From assembly GCA_947258695.1 (NCBI GenBank), contig CAMYJG010000001.1:90858-154857 (forward strand): DNA of 64,000 nucleotides. Reading direction: 5' to 3'. Positions 44,378-53,445 of the stretch are shown one piece after another (position 1 is the first letter of the stretch; every line of letters begins with the position of its first letter). Source of the DNA: an uncultured Ectothiorhodospiraceae bacterium. GTDB lineage: Bacteria; Pseudomonadota; Gammaproteobacteria; UBA6429; Thiohalophilaceae. The position numbers were made by a program, and so were the translations under genes. A model generated the notes under the pieces. The model ran no database searches. It was not told where the DNA came from and saw only the letters and a program-made list of their open reading frames with translations.

Positions 44378-45208
44378 ATGACTGAGATACTGATAAACGG
44401 AGAAGCTAAAAGCACGATCAGCGTATTAGATCGCGGCTTACAATATGGCGATGGTTTATATGAAACCATGGCGGTTCGCTATGGCGATATACCCTTATGG
44501 GAATCGCACTGGCAACGATTACTGCTGGGTTGTGAAAAGCTCTCAATCCCATATCCAGAAAAGGAATTATTAGAAAAAGAAATACAACTCATCTGTAAAG
44601 AAAAAAAAGAAAAACTGTTTGTGCTTAAATTAATTATTACCCGTGGGGAAGGCAACAGAGGTTATTATTTTACTGCCGACCAAGCTATATCCAGGATTAT
44701 TAGTTATCATTCATGGCCAGATTATCCGGATCAATATCAAGATGAAGGCGTTGTTGTGCGTTATTGTGATACCACGCTATCAGAGAACCCGCGTTTAGCC
44801 GGTATAAAACACCTGAATCGCTTAGAGCAAGTACTTGCAAGAAATGAATGGGACACGGATGACTTTCAGGAAGGACTCATGTTAACTCAGCAAGGCCATG
44901 TTATTGATGGCACTATGAGTAATATATTTGCGGTTAAAGATAATAAACTATTTACACCGGGACTGAGTAAATCAGGGGTTGCAGGTGTTATGCGTAAAAC
45001 TATTATAGAACTAGCAAAAAACAGTGGTATTCCTGTCTATGAAAAAGATTTCACTAAAAGTGAAGTAGAACTGGCAGATGAATTATTTTTATCTAACAGT
45101 TTATTTGGTATATGGCCAATACGTATTATAGCTAAGACACGCTATACCAAAGTTGGAAATATAACCCGTGATTTACAACAAGAAGTTAACAAAGTATGTC
45201 CACAGTAA
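44378..45208 (+). CDS. pabC: Aminodeoxychorismate lyase
   Basis: PLP enzyme that releases pyruvate to yield para-aminobenzoate. Fold-type IV features: LDRGLQYGDGLYETMAV at the N-terminus, catalytic Lys in RLAGIKHLNRLEQVLARNE, and the EGLMLTQQGHVIDGTMSNIF stretch. Length 276. It follows pabB after 24 bases and overlaps mltG by 13 bases. Confidence 0.92.
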   Translation: MTEILINGEAKSTISVLDRGLQYGDGLYETMAVRYGDIPLWESHWQRLLLGCEKLSIPYPEKELLEKEIQLICKEKKEKLFVLKLIITRGEGNRGYYFTADQAISRIISYHSWPDYPDQYQDEGVVVRYCDTTLSENPRLAGIKHLNRLEQVLARNEWDTDDFQEGLMLTQQGHVIDGTMSNIFAVKDNKLFTPGLSKSGVAGVMRKTIIELAKNSGIPVYEKDFTKSEVELADELFLSNSLFGIWPIRIIAKTRYTKVGNITRDLQQEVNKVCPQ

Positions 45209-46233
45209 ATAAAATAATAACAATTAGTGTTACCGCATTATTAGCTATTAGCATATGGCTATGGTCTTCCTATCAACAGGCGTTGGACAACAACTTAAAT
45301 ATTGATAGTGAAGTTGTAGAGTACAGCATTAAATCAGGGAGTTCTCTTTCAGCGGTGATTTATGATTTAGCGAATAAAAACATTATTAAACAACCGCGCT
45401 TTCTACTATGGTATGCCCGCGTTCATGGTCTTGCGAATAAAATGAAAACCGGGGATTACCGTTTAACTGCTGATTTATCAACCAAGCAATTTCTCGACAA
45501 TATATTTTCTGGAAAGGTTATCCAGTATTCCTTTACCATTATCGAAGGATGGAGTTTCAAGCAGTTGATTGCTGAATTAAACAAGCACCCTCAAATAAAA
45601 CATACTATTGAAGATCTCAGCCCTCAAGATATTATGCTCAAGCTCGGTTTGGATGGACATTATGAAGGGCAGTTTTTACCTGATACCTATTATTTTCCTA
45701 AAAACTTAACTGATACAGAATTTTTGAAACGTGCATACCAATCAATGCAAACTGCGTTAAAACAGGAATGGGAAAACAGGGCGGTTGGCTTGATTTATAA
45801 AACACCCTATGAAGCGTTGATCATGGCCTCAATAGTCGAAAAAGAAACCGGGCAAGCCAGCGAACGTAAACAAATATCCGGTGTATTTTTAAGACGACTT
45901 GAAAAACGAATGCGCTTACAAACTGATCCAACTGTTATCTACGGCATGGGAGACAAGTACAAAGGAAATATCCGGAAACGTGATTTACTTCGTGACACAC
46001 CTTATAACACTTATCGACGTCCTGGATTACCGCCAACACCCATTGCTTTGCCTGGTAGAAAAGCGATTCATGCCGCGCTACACCCGGCAGACGGTGATGC
46101 ACTATACTTTGTATCGCGAGGTGATGGTAGCCATGTATTTTCTGCAACGTTAAAAGAACATAACAAGGCGGTAATCAAATACCAGCTTAAAGGGCGAGTT
46201 CGTTCTTTTTCATCATATAAACACAAAAAATAA
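45196..46233 (+). CDS. mltG: Endolytic murein transglycosylase MltG
   Basis: Cuts nascent glycan strands in the periplasm, setting strand length. A single N-terminal membrane helix (about 6-24) precedes a LysM-like part and the YceG domain. That domain has the catalytic Glu in ASIVEKETGQASER, QTDPTVIYGMG, and the C-terminal YNTYRRPGLPPTPIALPG. Length 345. Its place between pabC and tmk is as in E. coli (yceG). Confidence 0.94.
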   Translation: MSTVNKIITISVTALLAISIWLWSSYQQALDNNLNIDSEVVEYSIKSGSSLSAVIYDLANKNIIKQPRFLLWYARVHGLANKMKTGDYRLTADLSTKQFLDNIFSGKVIQYSFTIIEGWSFKQLIAELNKHPQIKHTIEDLSPQDIMLKLGLDGHYEGQFLPDTYYFPKNLTDTEFLKRAYQSMQTALKQEWENRAVGLIYKTPYEALIMASIVEKETGQASERKQISGVFLRRLEKRMRLQTDPTVIYGMGDKYKGNIRKRDLLRDTPYNTYRRPGLPPTPIALPGRKAIHAALHPADGDALYFVSRGDGSHVFSATLKEHNKAVIKYQLKGRVRSFSSYKHKK

Positions 46234-46247
46234 TTTAAGATTAAACT

Positions 46248-46883
46248 ATGAGTCAGACACAAACAAAAGGTCAGTTTATAACCATTGAAGGCACTGAAGG
46301 TGTTGGTAAAAGTACTAATATGGCTTTTATTGAACAATGGTTAAAAAACTCTGGCATTGAATTAGTCATTACGCGTGAACCAGGTGGAACTGAACTCGGT
46401 GAAAAGTTACGTGCTGTCCTGTTAGATGCTAAAGAAACATCAATGTGTGATGATACCGAATTATTGTTGATGTTTGCTGCACGTGCACAACATTTACATG
46501 AAGTGATCCTTCCTGCATTAAATGCCGGAAAGTGGGTGCTTTGTGATCGCTTTACCGATGCAACATATGCCTATCAAGGTGGCGGACGCGGTATCGATAT
46601 GTCCAGAATCGCGCAGTTAGAGCAGTGGGTACAGGGTGACATTAGACCCGATATGACTATGATTTTAGACTTGCCTATAGATGTTGGGTTAGAACGGGCA
46701 GGAAAACGTAGTGCTCCTGATCGTTTTGAACTCGAAAAACATGATTTTTTTAACAAGGTAAGAAATACATATTTAGCACGAGCAGCCGCTCAACCAGATC
46801 GTTACCAGGTTATTGATGCAGCCCCAGCAATCGACGTTGTACAACAGTCTATCCAGACCGTACTTGAAAAAATGGTTAAATAA
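46248..46883 (+). CDS. tmk: Thymidylate kinase
   Basis: Phosphorylates dTMP to dTDP. P-loop region IEGTEGVGKSTN, TREPGGTELGEKLR, the DRFTDATYAYQGGGRGID segment and LID residues RAGKRSAPDRFE are all present. Length 211. The stop codon directly abuts the holB ATG. Confidence 0.95.
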   Translation: MSQTQTKGQFITIEGTEGVGKSTNMAFIEQWLKNSGIELVITREPGGTELGEKLRAVLLDAKETSMCDDTELLLMFAARAQHLHEVILPALNAGKWVLCDRFTDATYAYQGGGRGIDMSRIAQLEQWVQGDIRPDMTMILDLPIDVGLERAGKRSAPDRFELEKHDFFNKVRNTYLARAAAQPDRYQVIDAAPAIDVVQQSIQTVLEKMVK

Positions 46884-47873
46884 ATGTCTGTAACTTTTCC
46901 GTGGCAAACAACAAGCTGGCAAAACTTGACGAATAGTCAGCAACAGAAACGGCTGGCCCATGGCCTGTTATTCCACGGCGCTAAGGGTATCGGAAAAATG
47001 CTATTTGCTGTCAGTTTTGCTCATTGGCTACTTTGCGAACAACCGCATGCAGATAAACCCTGTGGTGAATGTAAAGCATGTCTTATGCTTAAAGCCGACT
47101 CCAATCCTGATTTACTTTATTTAACTCCAGAAGAAGAAGGTAAAGCCATTAAGGTCGATCAGGTACGAGAACTTATAAATAAAATTTCATTAACCGGTCA
47201 TAGCCAGGGTTACCGGGTCATCATTATTTCACCTGCTGATGCATTAAATATCAATGCCAGTAATAGCCTGTTAAAAACCCTGGAAGAACCACCAGAAAAT
47301 ACGGTTTTAATCCTTATTTCTGATAAACCTTCCAAATTAATGCCTACCATACGTAGCCGTACACAAATGATTCGTTTTGATTTGCCGACCGAAGAACAAA
47401 GCCTGGCTTGGTTAAAGCAACTAGATACCAAGCAACCTGAACTTGTTTTAAAGCTTAGTGGTGGTGCACCATTATCCGCCGCCACCATGTCAGAAAATGA
47501 AGGACTTGCCATTCGAGAAAAGCTGTTTACTAATTGGAAAGAGTTAGCCGCTGGGCAGGCTGATGCGCTTGAAAGTGCCTCCATGTGGGTAAAAGACGGG
47601 CTTAAGGTTTTTGAAAACCTGCCGTTACATTGGGTAAATAGCTGGTTAATCGATATGCTTCGCAGTCTTCATGGAGGACCTATTGAAAGTATGTCTAATG
47701 TAGATTATGCTCAAACCTTGCAGAAATTGGCAGGACAGGTAGACTTAAAGTCATTGTATGGTTTATTAGACAGGTTGAATGACACCATACGATTAAATGA
47801 CACTTCAGCAAACCAACTAATGTTAGTTGAAGGATTATTATTACACTGGGCTGGTTTAAAACGGCAAGTTTGA
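46884..47873 (+). CDS. holB: DNA polymerase III subunit delta'
   Basis: Clamp-loader subunit of the AAA+ fold. It has HGLLFHGAKGIGKMLFAVSFAHWLL with a P-loop-like motif, zinc-binding Cys residues in CGECKACLML, the NASNSLLKTLEEPPENT sensor region and TIRSRTQMIRF. Length 329. The tmk-holB-pilZ-tatD order is conserved in Pseudomonas. Confidence 0.94.
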   Translation: MSVTFPWQTTSWQNLTNSQQQKRLAHGLLFHGAKGIGKMLFAVSFAHWLLCEQPHADKPCGECKACLMLKADSNPDLLYLTPEEEGKAIKVDQVRELINKISLTGHSQGYRVIIISPADALNINASNSLLKTLEEPPENTVLILISDKPSKLMPTIRSRTQMIRFDLPTEEQSLAWLKQLDTKQPELVLKLSGGAPLSAATMSENEGLAIREKLFTNWKELAAGQADALESASMWVKDGLKVFENLPLHWVNSWLIDMLRSLHGGPIESMSNVDYAQTLQKLAGQVDLKSLYGLLDRLNDTIRLNDTSANQLMLVEGLLLHWAGLKRQV

Positions 47874-47901
47874 AGACTTTAGATCAATTAGGAATTAAAT
47901 T

Positions 47902-48252
47902 ATGAATGCAGCCGCGGGAAGACAAGGTATTCTATCCCTGACAATTAAAGACAAAAGCGCACTCTATGCGGCGTATATGCCATTTGTCAGAAATGGTGGT
48001 CTTTTCATTCCAACCAATAAAAGTTATGGATTAGGCGATGAAGTATTTATGCTTTTAACCTTAATGGAAGAAACCGAGAAACTTCCGGTTGCAGGTAAAA
48101 TAATCTGGGTAACGCCAAAAGGTGCTCAAGGTAACCGTGCTGCAGGTATCGGTGTTCAGTTTAGCGACCAGGATGGTGGTGCAGCCCGGACTAAAATCGA
48201 AACTTATTTAGCCGGTGCGTTAAAATCTGATCGCCAAACACATACTATGTAG
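47902..48252 (+). CDS. pilZ: PilZ protein, type IV pilus biogenesis
   Basis: A 116-residue, single PilZ-fold protein. It matches the founding PilZ of Pseudomonas by position (after holB) and by lacking the RxxxR cyclic di-GMP motif at the N-terminus. The body contains VRNGGLFIPTNKSYGLGDEVFMLL and AGIGVQFSD. In Pseudomonas and Xanthomonas this protein works with the pilus ATPase PilB and FimX. Pilus genes themselves are not in the window. Confidence 0.85.
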   Translation: MNAAAGRQGILSLTIKDKSALYAAYMPFVRNGGLFIPTNKSYGLGDEVFMLLTLMEETEKLPVAGKIIWVTPKGAQGNRAAGIGVQFSDQDGGAARTKIETYLAGALKSDRQTHTM

Positions 48253-48276
48253 CAGTTAGCACGATACGAATTATTG

Positions 48277-48306
48277 AAGTCGGGCTTTATAGCCCGACTT
48301 TTATTT
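48277..48306 (+). terminator. Intrinsic terminator after pilZ
   Basis: AAGTCGGGCT / AGCCCGACTT, a perfect ten-base stem with a four-base loop, followed by TTATTT. It ends the fab-tmk-holB-pilZ transcript, at least partly, 24 bases before tatD. Confidence 0.85.
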
Positions 48307-48329
48307 GAATAACTTAAAAAGAATAAACT

Positions 48330-49109
48330 ATGTTTTTAATAGACTCTCACTGCCATCTCGATCGACTTGATCTAGCACCTTATGACGATAATCTTGATAA
48401 GGCTTTAGCCTATGCCAACCAGCTTGGGGTTGGTCATATGTTATGTGTAGCAATCAATATGAATAATTTTAGCGATGTCATTGCTACCGCGAAAAAATAT
48501 GATTTTGTCTCTGCAACCGTCGGCGTTCATCCTAATGAAACAGAAGGCCATGATCCCAGTGCGGATGAATTAATACAATTAGCTGATGATGACGATATTG
48601 TTGCTATTGGTGAAACCGGACTGGATTATTTTCGCAGTGAAGGGGATCTAAGCTGGCAACAAGACCGCTTCAGACGTCATATTTCAGCATCAAAAGAAAC
48701 AAAAAAACCATTAATCATTCACATGCGCGATGCAACAGAAGATACCTTAAAAATCCTTAAACAAGAGAAGGCCGATGAGGTTGGAGGTGTCATGCACTGT
48801 TTTGTCGAAGACTGGGAAACAGCGCAAAGAGCCTTAGATCTAAACTTTATGATTTCTTTTTCAGGAATTGTCACTTTTAAAAACGCGCAGGATTTACAGC
48901 TAGTCGCTAAAAATGTACCTCAAGACAAAATGCTTGTTGAAACTGATTCGCCTTATTTAGCGCCGGTACCATTTCGGGGCAAAAGTAATCAGCCTGCTTA
49001 TGTTGTGAATGTAGCTGAGAAAATTGCTGAATTACGTGAGATGACAATCGAAGACGTTGCGACAGCAACTACTAACAACTACCAGATGTTGTTCGGAAAA
49101 TTAGCTTGA
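48330..49109 (+). CDS. TatD-family metal-dependent hydrolase
   Basis: A TIM-barrel nuclease/hydrolase with metal ligands in IDSHCHLD, GETGLDYFR, IIHMRDA, VMHCFVEDW and VETDSPYLAPVPFRGK. Length 259. Located after pilZ, it corresponds to the YcfH-type TatD protein of the holB neighbourhood. These are 3'-5' DNases or D-aminoacyl-tRNA deacylase-like enzymes; exact substrate not read. Confidence 0.9.
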   Translation: MFLIDSHCHLDRLDLAPYDDNLDKALAYANQLGVGHMLCVAINMNNFSDVIATAKKYDFVSATVGVHPNETEGHDPSADELIQLADDDDIVAIGETGLDYFRSEGDLSWQQDRFRRHISASKETKKPLIIHMRDATEDTLKILKQEKADEVGGVMHCFVEDWETAQRALDLNFMISFSGIVTFKNAQDLQLVAKNVPQDKMLVETDSPYLAPVPFRGKSNQPAYVVNVAEKIAELREMTIEDVATATTNNYQMLFGKLA

Positions 49110-49208
49110 CTACGGCGTGCTAGAATACCGTTTAAACTGCCGTGTTTACTCTATTTACTATGCACCTATATTAATAAAATATATGTTTAGCAATCACTAA
49201 CAATTTAC

Positions 49209-49595
49209 TTATTTTTTGTTGATGATTTTAGGCTTTCTATCTTCGCCAACTGAAACATAGGTTAATATGGCTTCTGCGACTTTTTGAGCTTTTTCTGTTC
49301 CACGCTCCCGTTCTGCCATAACATTTAATGATATACGTAGTGAAGTATTACCAACATGGCTGATTTCTGCATAAATACTGACCAAATCACCAACAAGGAT
49401 AGGCTTTAAGAACTGAAACTTATCAACCGCGACCGTTACCACACGATTACCCACATAACGGTGGGCCGCAATACTTCCGGCTATATCAACCTGTGACATT
49501 AACCAACCACCAAAAATATCACCCGATGCATTTGTGTCAGATGGCATAGGTAACACCCTGATTTCTGGCTGCTTTATATTTTCAGTGGCCATCAT
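49209..49595 (-). CDS. Acyl-CoA thioesterase, YciA-like
   Basis: Hotdog-fold thioesterase of 128 residues with the catalytic region NASGDIFGGWLMSQVDIAG and HRYVGNRVVTVAVDKFQFLKP. It hydrolyses acyl-CoA, possibly relieving CoA sequestration. It overlaps the end of the upstream acyl-CoA ligase gene by 14 bases and so is the last gene of the beta-oxidation operon. Confidence 0.9.
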   Translation of the reverse strand: MMATENIKQPEIRVLPMPSDTNASGDIFGGWLMSQVDIAGSIAAHRYVGNRVVTVAVDKFQFLKPILVGDLVSIYAEISHVGNTSLRISLNVMAERERGTEKAQKVAEAILTYVSVGEDRKPKIINKK

Positions 49596-51384
49596 AAAGT
49601 TCAGTAATTTCAGATTGATATTTACTGTATATTTTATTACGTTTCAGCTTCAACGTTGGTGTAATTAAACCGCTTTCAATATCCCATGGTTTAATAACAA
49701 CATGGATTCGAATAATTTTTGCATAACCGGGAAAGCCAGCAAGCCGATCGTTTATTCTCTGCAATAATATCTTATTAATATTTTCTGTTTTAAGTGATGA
49801 CTCCTCAGCAGGTACAGACTGTTGTTCGGCAAATTCCTTCCAGTTAGCTTCTTCGATGGTAACAATAGCCGATAAAAATGGCTTAGCTTCACCAATAACA
49901 ACAACCTGTTCAAATAAGGAGTCACTTGAAATTGCCAGCTCAAGATCTGAAGGCGGGACTTTTTCACCATTAGACATAACAATAATTTCTTTAATTCGAC
50001 CCGTTATGTAGATATGCTGATCTTTAATCGCGGCTTTGTCACCGGTATGAAAATATCCGTTATCATCAATCACTGCTTTTGTTGCTTCTTCATTTTTCCA
50101 GTAACCCAGCATTACAGTAGGACCTTTCACTAACAGCTCATCATTATCACCCAGCTTAACTTCCAGGTTTCCCATTGCCTGACCAACACTAAACGGATCA
50201 TTATTTTTTAATTTATTCGTTGAAACGACCGGGCTGGTTTCGGTTAAGCCATAACCTTGAGATATTGTTAATCCGAGGCCAATAAATGTTTTGGCAATTT
50301 CAGGGGAAAGTGGCGCACCACCGGATACCGCTAATTCAAGACGACCACCAAGCTTGGCTAAAATTTTTCCTGCGACTAGCGCTTTTAATAATGGCCACAT
50401 TAATAGCTTTGGATGCCAGCTACGTCTTTTTTGCTGAACTAAAAATCGATGCCAGCCAACATTCACAGCTGATTTAAATAAGCCCTGGGCAATGACAGAC
50501 TTTTTACTAAGCTGATCCTGTATTTTATTATAAACACGCTCAAAGATACGTGGCACTGTCACTAATATTGTTGGACGTATCGTTAAAAGATCCTCTCCCA
50601 GTTTTTCAATTGAACGGGCATAGGCAACTTTTGCTCCGATGACCATCGGCATATAGTAACCTGCAGTACGTTCAAACATATGTGATAAGGGAAGAAATGA
50701 CAGGAATATATCAGCAGTATCAAAATGTTCGAAAATAGCTGCGGCGTGTGCATTAGCAAATATATTATGATGACTTAACATCACACCTTTAGGTCGACCG
50801 GTTGTACCTGAGGTATACACGATGGTAGCTAAATCATCTGGTTCAAGCTGGACTCTTTCGATAGTTTCGGTATAGGAGGGTAACCAGTCTTTAACTTGTT
50901 TTAACAAGCTATTATCCATACCTGCTATTGTATCAGGAGTAACAATTCTAATAAGTTCTGGTAAACCTGTTATAGTTCCTGTATTAACATCAGTCAAAAT
51001 ATCCTTGCATAAACCCGGGTCCTCAATAAATAAAATTTTTACTTCTGAATTTTCCAGGATATAACGAATATTTTCTGCGCGATCATTGGTATAAATGGGT
51101 ACAACAACCAGGCCAATACTGTATGCAGCTTGATCAAAAATAACCCAGTCCGGGCTGTTCTTCATCATTATTGCGACACGATCACCTTTAACCAGTCCTT
51201 CATGACGAAAAGCCGTGTGCCAGAGCTCTACAGATTTAGATAAATCGTGCCAGCTTAAATCTTTCCACTCTTCATCATAATAACTGTAAGCGACATTATT
51301 TGCAGAACGTTTTACCCGTTCGTAAAATAACTCGGAAAGATTACTGACAGTAACCGGGGTAATATAGTCTTGTTTATTATTCAT
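49582..51384 (-). CDS. Long-chain fatty acid-CoA ligase
   Basis: AMP-forming enzyme that activates fatty acids. The 600-residue product has the P-loop-like YTSGTTGRPKGVMLSHHNI, GGAPLSPEIAKTF, YGLTETSPVVS, FHTGDKAAI and the catalytic Lys-bearing C-terminal region. It is of the FAA1/FadD15 type (LSFLPLSHMFERTAGYY) rather than classic E. coli FadD. Three bases separate it from the upstream fadJ-like gene. It feeds the pathway encoded by its neighbours. Confidence 0.92.
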   Translation of the reverse strand: MNNKQDYITPVTVSNLSELFYERVKRSANNVAYSYYDEEWKDLSWHDLSKSVELWHTAFRHEGLVKGDRVAIMMKNSPDWVIFDQAAYSIGLVVVPIYTNDRAENIRYILENSEVKILFIEDPGLCKDILTDVNTGTITGLPELIRIVTPDTIAGMDNSLLKQVKDWLPSYTETIERVQLEPDDLATIVYTSGTTGRPKGVMLSHHNIFANAHAAAIFEHFDTADIFLSFLPLSHMFERTAGYYMPMVIGAKVAYARSIEKLGEDLLTIRPTILVTVPRIFERVYNKIQDQLSKKSVIAQGLFKSAVNVGWHRFLVQQKRRSWHPKLLMWPLLKALVAGKILAKLGGRLELAVSGGAPLSPEIAKTFIGLGLTISQGYGLTETSPVVSTNKLKNNDPFSVGQAMGNLEVKLGDNDELLVKGPTVMLGYWKNEEATKAVIDDNGYFHTGDKAAIKDQHIYITGRIKEIIVMSNGEKVPPSDLELAISSDSLFEQVVVIGEAKPFLSAIVTIEEANWKEFAEQQSVPAEESSLKTENINKILLQRINDRLAGFPGYAKIIRIHVVIKPWDIESGLITPTLKLKRNKIYSKYQSEITELYDGH

Positions 51385-51387
51385 TGC

Positions 51388-53421
51388 TTACTCAATTACA
51401 ATTGATTTCCAACCATCATCGGGTTTAAAACGAGAACCATGTCTTTTTTCCAGATTTTCCAGGGCCATTAACACTTGTTCTTGACCGCGATCCTTAACAT
51501 ATTGGAGTGGCCCACCATGAAAAGGAGCAAAACCTGTACCAAAAATGATACCGGCATCGACTAGATCTTTCGATCCTGCAACATGCTCACGAAGACAAGC
51601 CATTGTTTCATTTATTAACCGTAATATCAGCCGTTCCTTAATATCAGTAGGGGCAACATAGTTACTTTTAAGTTGAGGCTTAACCAATTTACCTTTTTTA
51701 AACTGATAAAAACCCTGGCCGGTTTTTTTGCCTAGGATTTTTTTAGCCACTAACTCACGTAAATGTTCAGAAACAGTGATCGGCATCGATTCTGCCAGAT
51801 TTTCTGCCACATGCAGACAAATATCAAGGCCAACCGTATCTGCAAGCTCGATAGGTCCCATAGGCATACCAAATTCTAATGCTATCTTATCAATAACAGT
51901 AATCGGGACACCTTCTTCAAACAAGGTAACGGCTTCTGTCAGGTATGGCATCAAAATACGGTTAACTAAAAAACCCGGTGTGCTAGTAACCGGCAGAGGT
52001 AATTTTTTAATTTTTTTAGTTAAAGTAATGGCCACTTGTTGTGCTTTCTTACTGGTTTTTTCTCCCACAACAATTTCTACCAAAGGCATTTTAGATACCG
52101 GATTAAAAAAATGTAAGCCAACAAGCCGGTCTGGCTTTTTTAAAGAACCCGTTAATTGTTCCAGTGGTATACTTGAAGTGTTAGTTGCGATAACAGCTGT
52201 TCTTTTCATTTTAGGTTCTATTTCTTTAAAAAGATGACACTTAACATTTGCATCTTCAAAAATAGCTTCGATAACAACATCGGCTTTTACCAGGCCATTA
52301 CCTTTAATGTCTGCCGTCAAACGATCTAAGGTACTGTTAACCAGCCGTGTTTGCTTCAAAATTTTCTTATATAACTTTGCTCCTCGTTGTATCACGGCTG
52401 CCAGCGTTTCATGCCGCTGATCTTGTAATGTAACGTTATAACCTTGCAGTGCACACCAGATAGCAATATCACCTCCCATTACGCCACCACCAATCACATG
52501 AATATGATTAATAGAAACAGACTTATCTTTTGCCAGCCCTTTTAGCTCATCGGTAAGTTTAAAAACACGTATTAAGTTCTGTGCTGTTTTGCCAAGCAGA
52601 AGGTGTGCGATTGACTTCGCTTCTTCTTCGAGCATACGAGTTCGGTTATTTAAATGTTTAAGCCATAAATCAATAATCGCATAAGGAGCAGGGTAGTGGG
52701 ACCTGGCAGCACGTTTAGCAACTTTTTTGCTAAGTATTTTCGCCACAAGCGGCCGCACTAAATTACTATTAATAATTTTTTCCCACCAGGGCAATGATTT
52801 AATTTTTGGTGGCTTTAAAACTGTTTGTTTTGCCGCGGTGAGTAAATGGCGTTGAGGAACAGAATAAGTGATTAAGCCGGTTTTCTTCGCCTGGCGTGCT
52901 TTAAGCGAACGCCCTGTTAGAATTAGATCCAGTGCAGCAAAGCTACCCATTCGTTCAATGCTTCTTACCGTACCGCCAAATCCTGGATGAATACCAAGTT
53001 TAACTTCGGGTAAGCCTAAGCGAGAGTCTTCTTCTGCAATTCTATAACGGCAAGCCAGGGCAAGTTCCATGCCCCCACCTAAACAAAAGCCATGAATAAG
53101 CGCTACGGTAGGGCAAGATAAATTTTCTATAGCGTTAAAAATAGCATGGGCACGATTAATATTTACTAATGCAGCCTGCTCAGATTCAAAAGTAGTAAAT
53201 TCATTAATATCTGCACCCGCAATAAATCCACTTTCTTTGTCTGATAGAAAAATGACACCTGTTGGAGGCTTGCTAACCAACTGTTTCACAATTTCTTCAA
53301 GTTCAATAATAACCTGTTCATTTAAAATATTGGCACTGCTTTTAGGCACATTTAAGTGTAACCATGAAATACCATCTTCATCATTTATTATTGTCCAGTT
53401 TTTATATTTCTTTTTTGCCAT
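51388..53421 (-). CDS. fadJ: Fatty acid oxidation multifunctional protein, alpha subunit (FadJ-like)
   Basis: Bifunctional enoyl-CoA hydratase / 3-hydroxyacyl-CoA dehydrogenase. The N-terminal crotonase domain (about 1-190) has FIAGADINEF, FCLGGGMELALACRYRIAEED and LGIHPGFGGTVR. The dehydrogenase starts near 305 with the NAD site IGGGVMGGDIAIWCALQG, then NTSSIPLEQL, GLHFFNPVSKMPLVEIV and the catalytic His region. Length 677. The linker between domains has a basic stretch. FadB of the aerobic complex is the alternative. Confidence 0.9.
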   Translation of the reverse strand: MAKKKYKNWTIINDEDGISWLHLNVPKSSANILNEQVIIELEEIVKQLVSKPPTGVIFLSDKESGFIAGADINEFTTFESEQAALVNINRAHAIFNAIENLSCPTVALIHGFCLGGGMELALACRYRIAEEDSRLGLPEVKLGIHPGFGGTVRSIERMGSFAALDLILTGRSLKARQAKKTGLITYSVPQRHLLTAAKQTVLKPPKIKSLPWWEKIINSNLVRPLVAKILSKKVAKRAARSHYPAPYAIIDLWLKHLNNRTRMLEEEAKSIAHLLLGKTAQNLIRVFKLTDELKGLAKDKSVSINHIHVIGGGVMGGDIAIWCALQGYNVTLQDQRHETLAAVIQRGAKLYKKILKQTRLVNSTLDRLTADIKGNGLVKADVVIEAIFEDANVKCHLFKEIEPKMKRTAVIATNTSSIPLEQLTGSLKKPDRLVGLHFFNPVSKMPLVEIVVGEKTSKKAQQVAITLTKKIKKLPLPVTSTPGFLVNRILMPYLTEAVTLFEEGVPITVIDKIALEFGMPMGPIELADTVGLDICLHVAENLAESMPITVSEHLRELVAKKILGKKTGQGFYQFKKGKLVKPQLKSNYVAPTDIKERLILRLINETMACLREHVAGSKDLVDAGIIFGTGFAPFHGGPLQYVKDRGQEQVLMALENLEKRHGSRFKPDDGWKSIVIE

Positions 53422-53445
53422 AAAATTTCTCTGATTTTTCGATGA

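Noticed and set aside
51728-52237. 169-residue plus-strand ORF inside fadJ
   Set aside because: Antisense shadow of a clear FadJ coding region; no ribosome-binding site and no recognisable domain.
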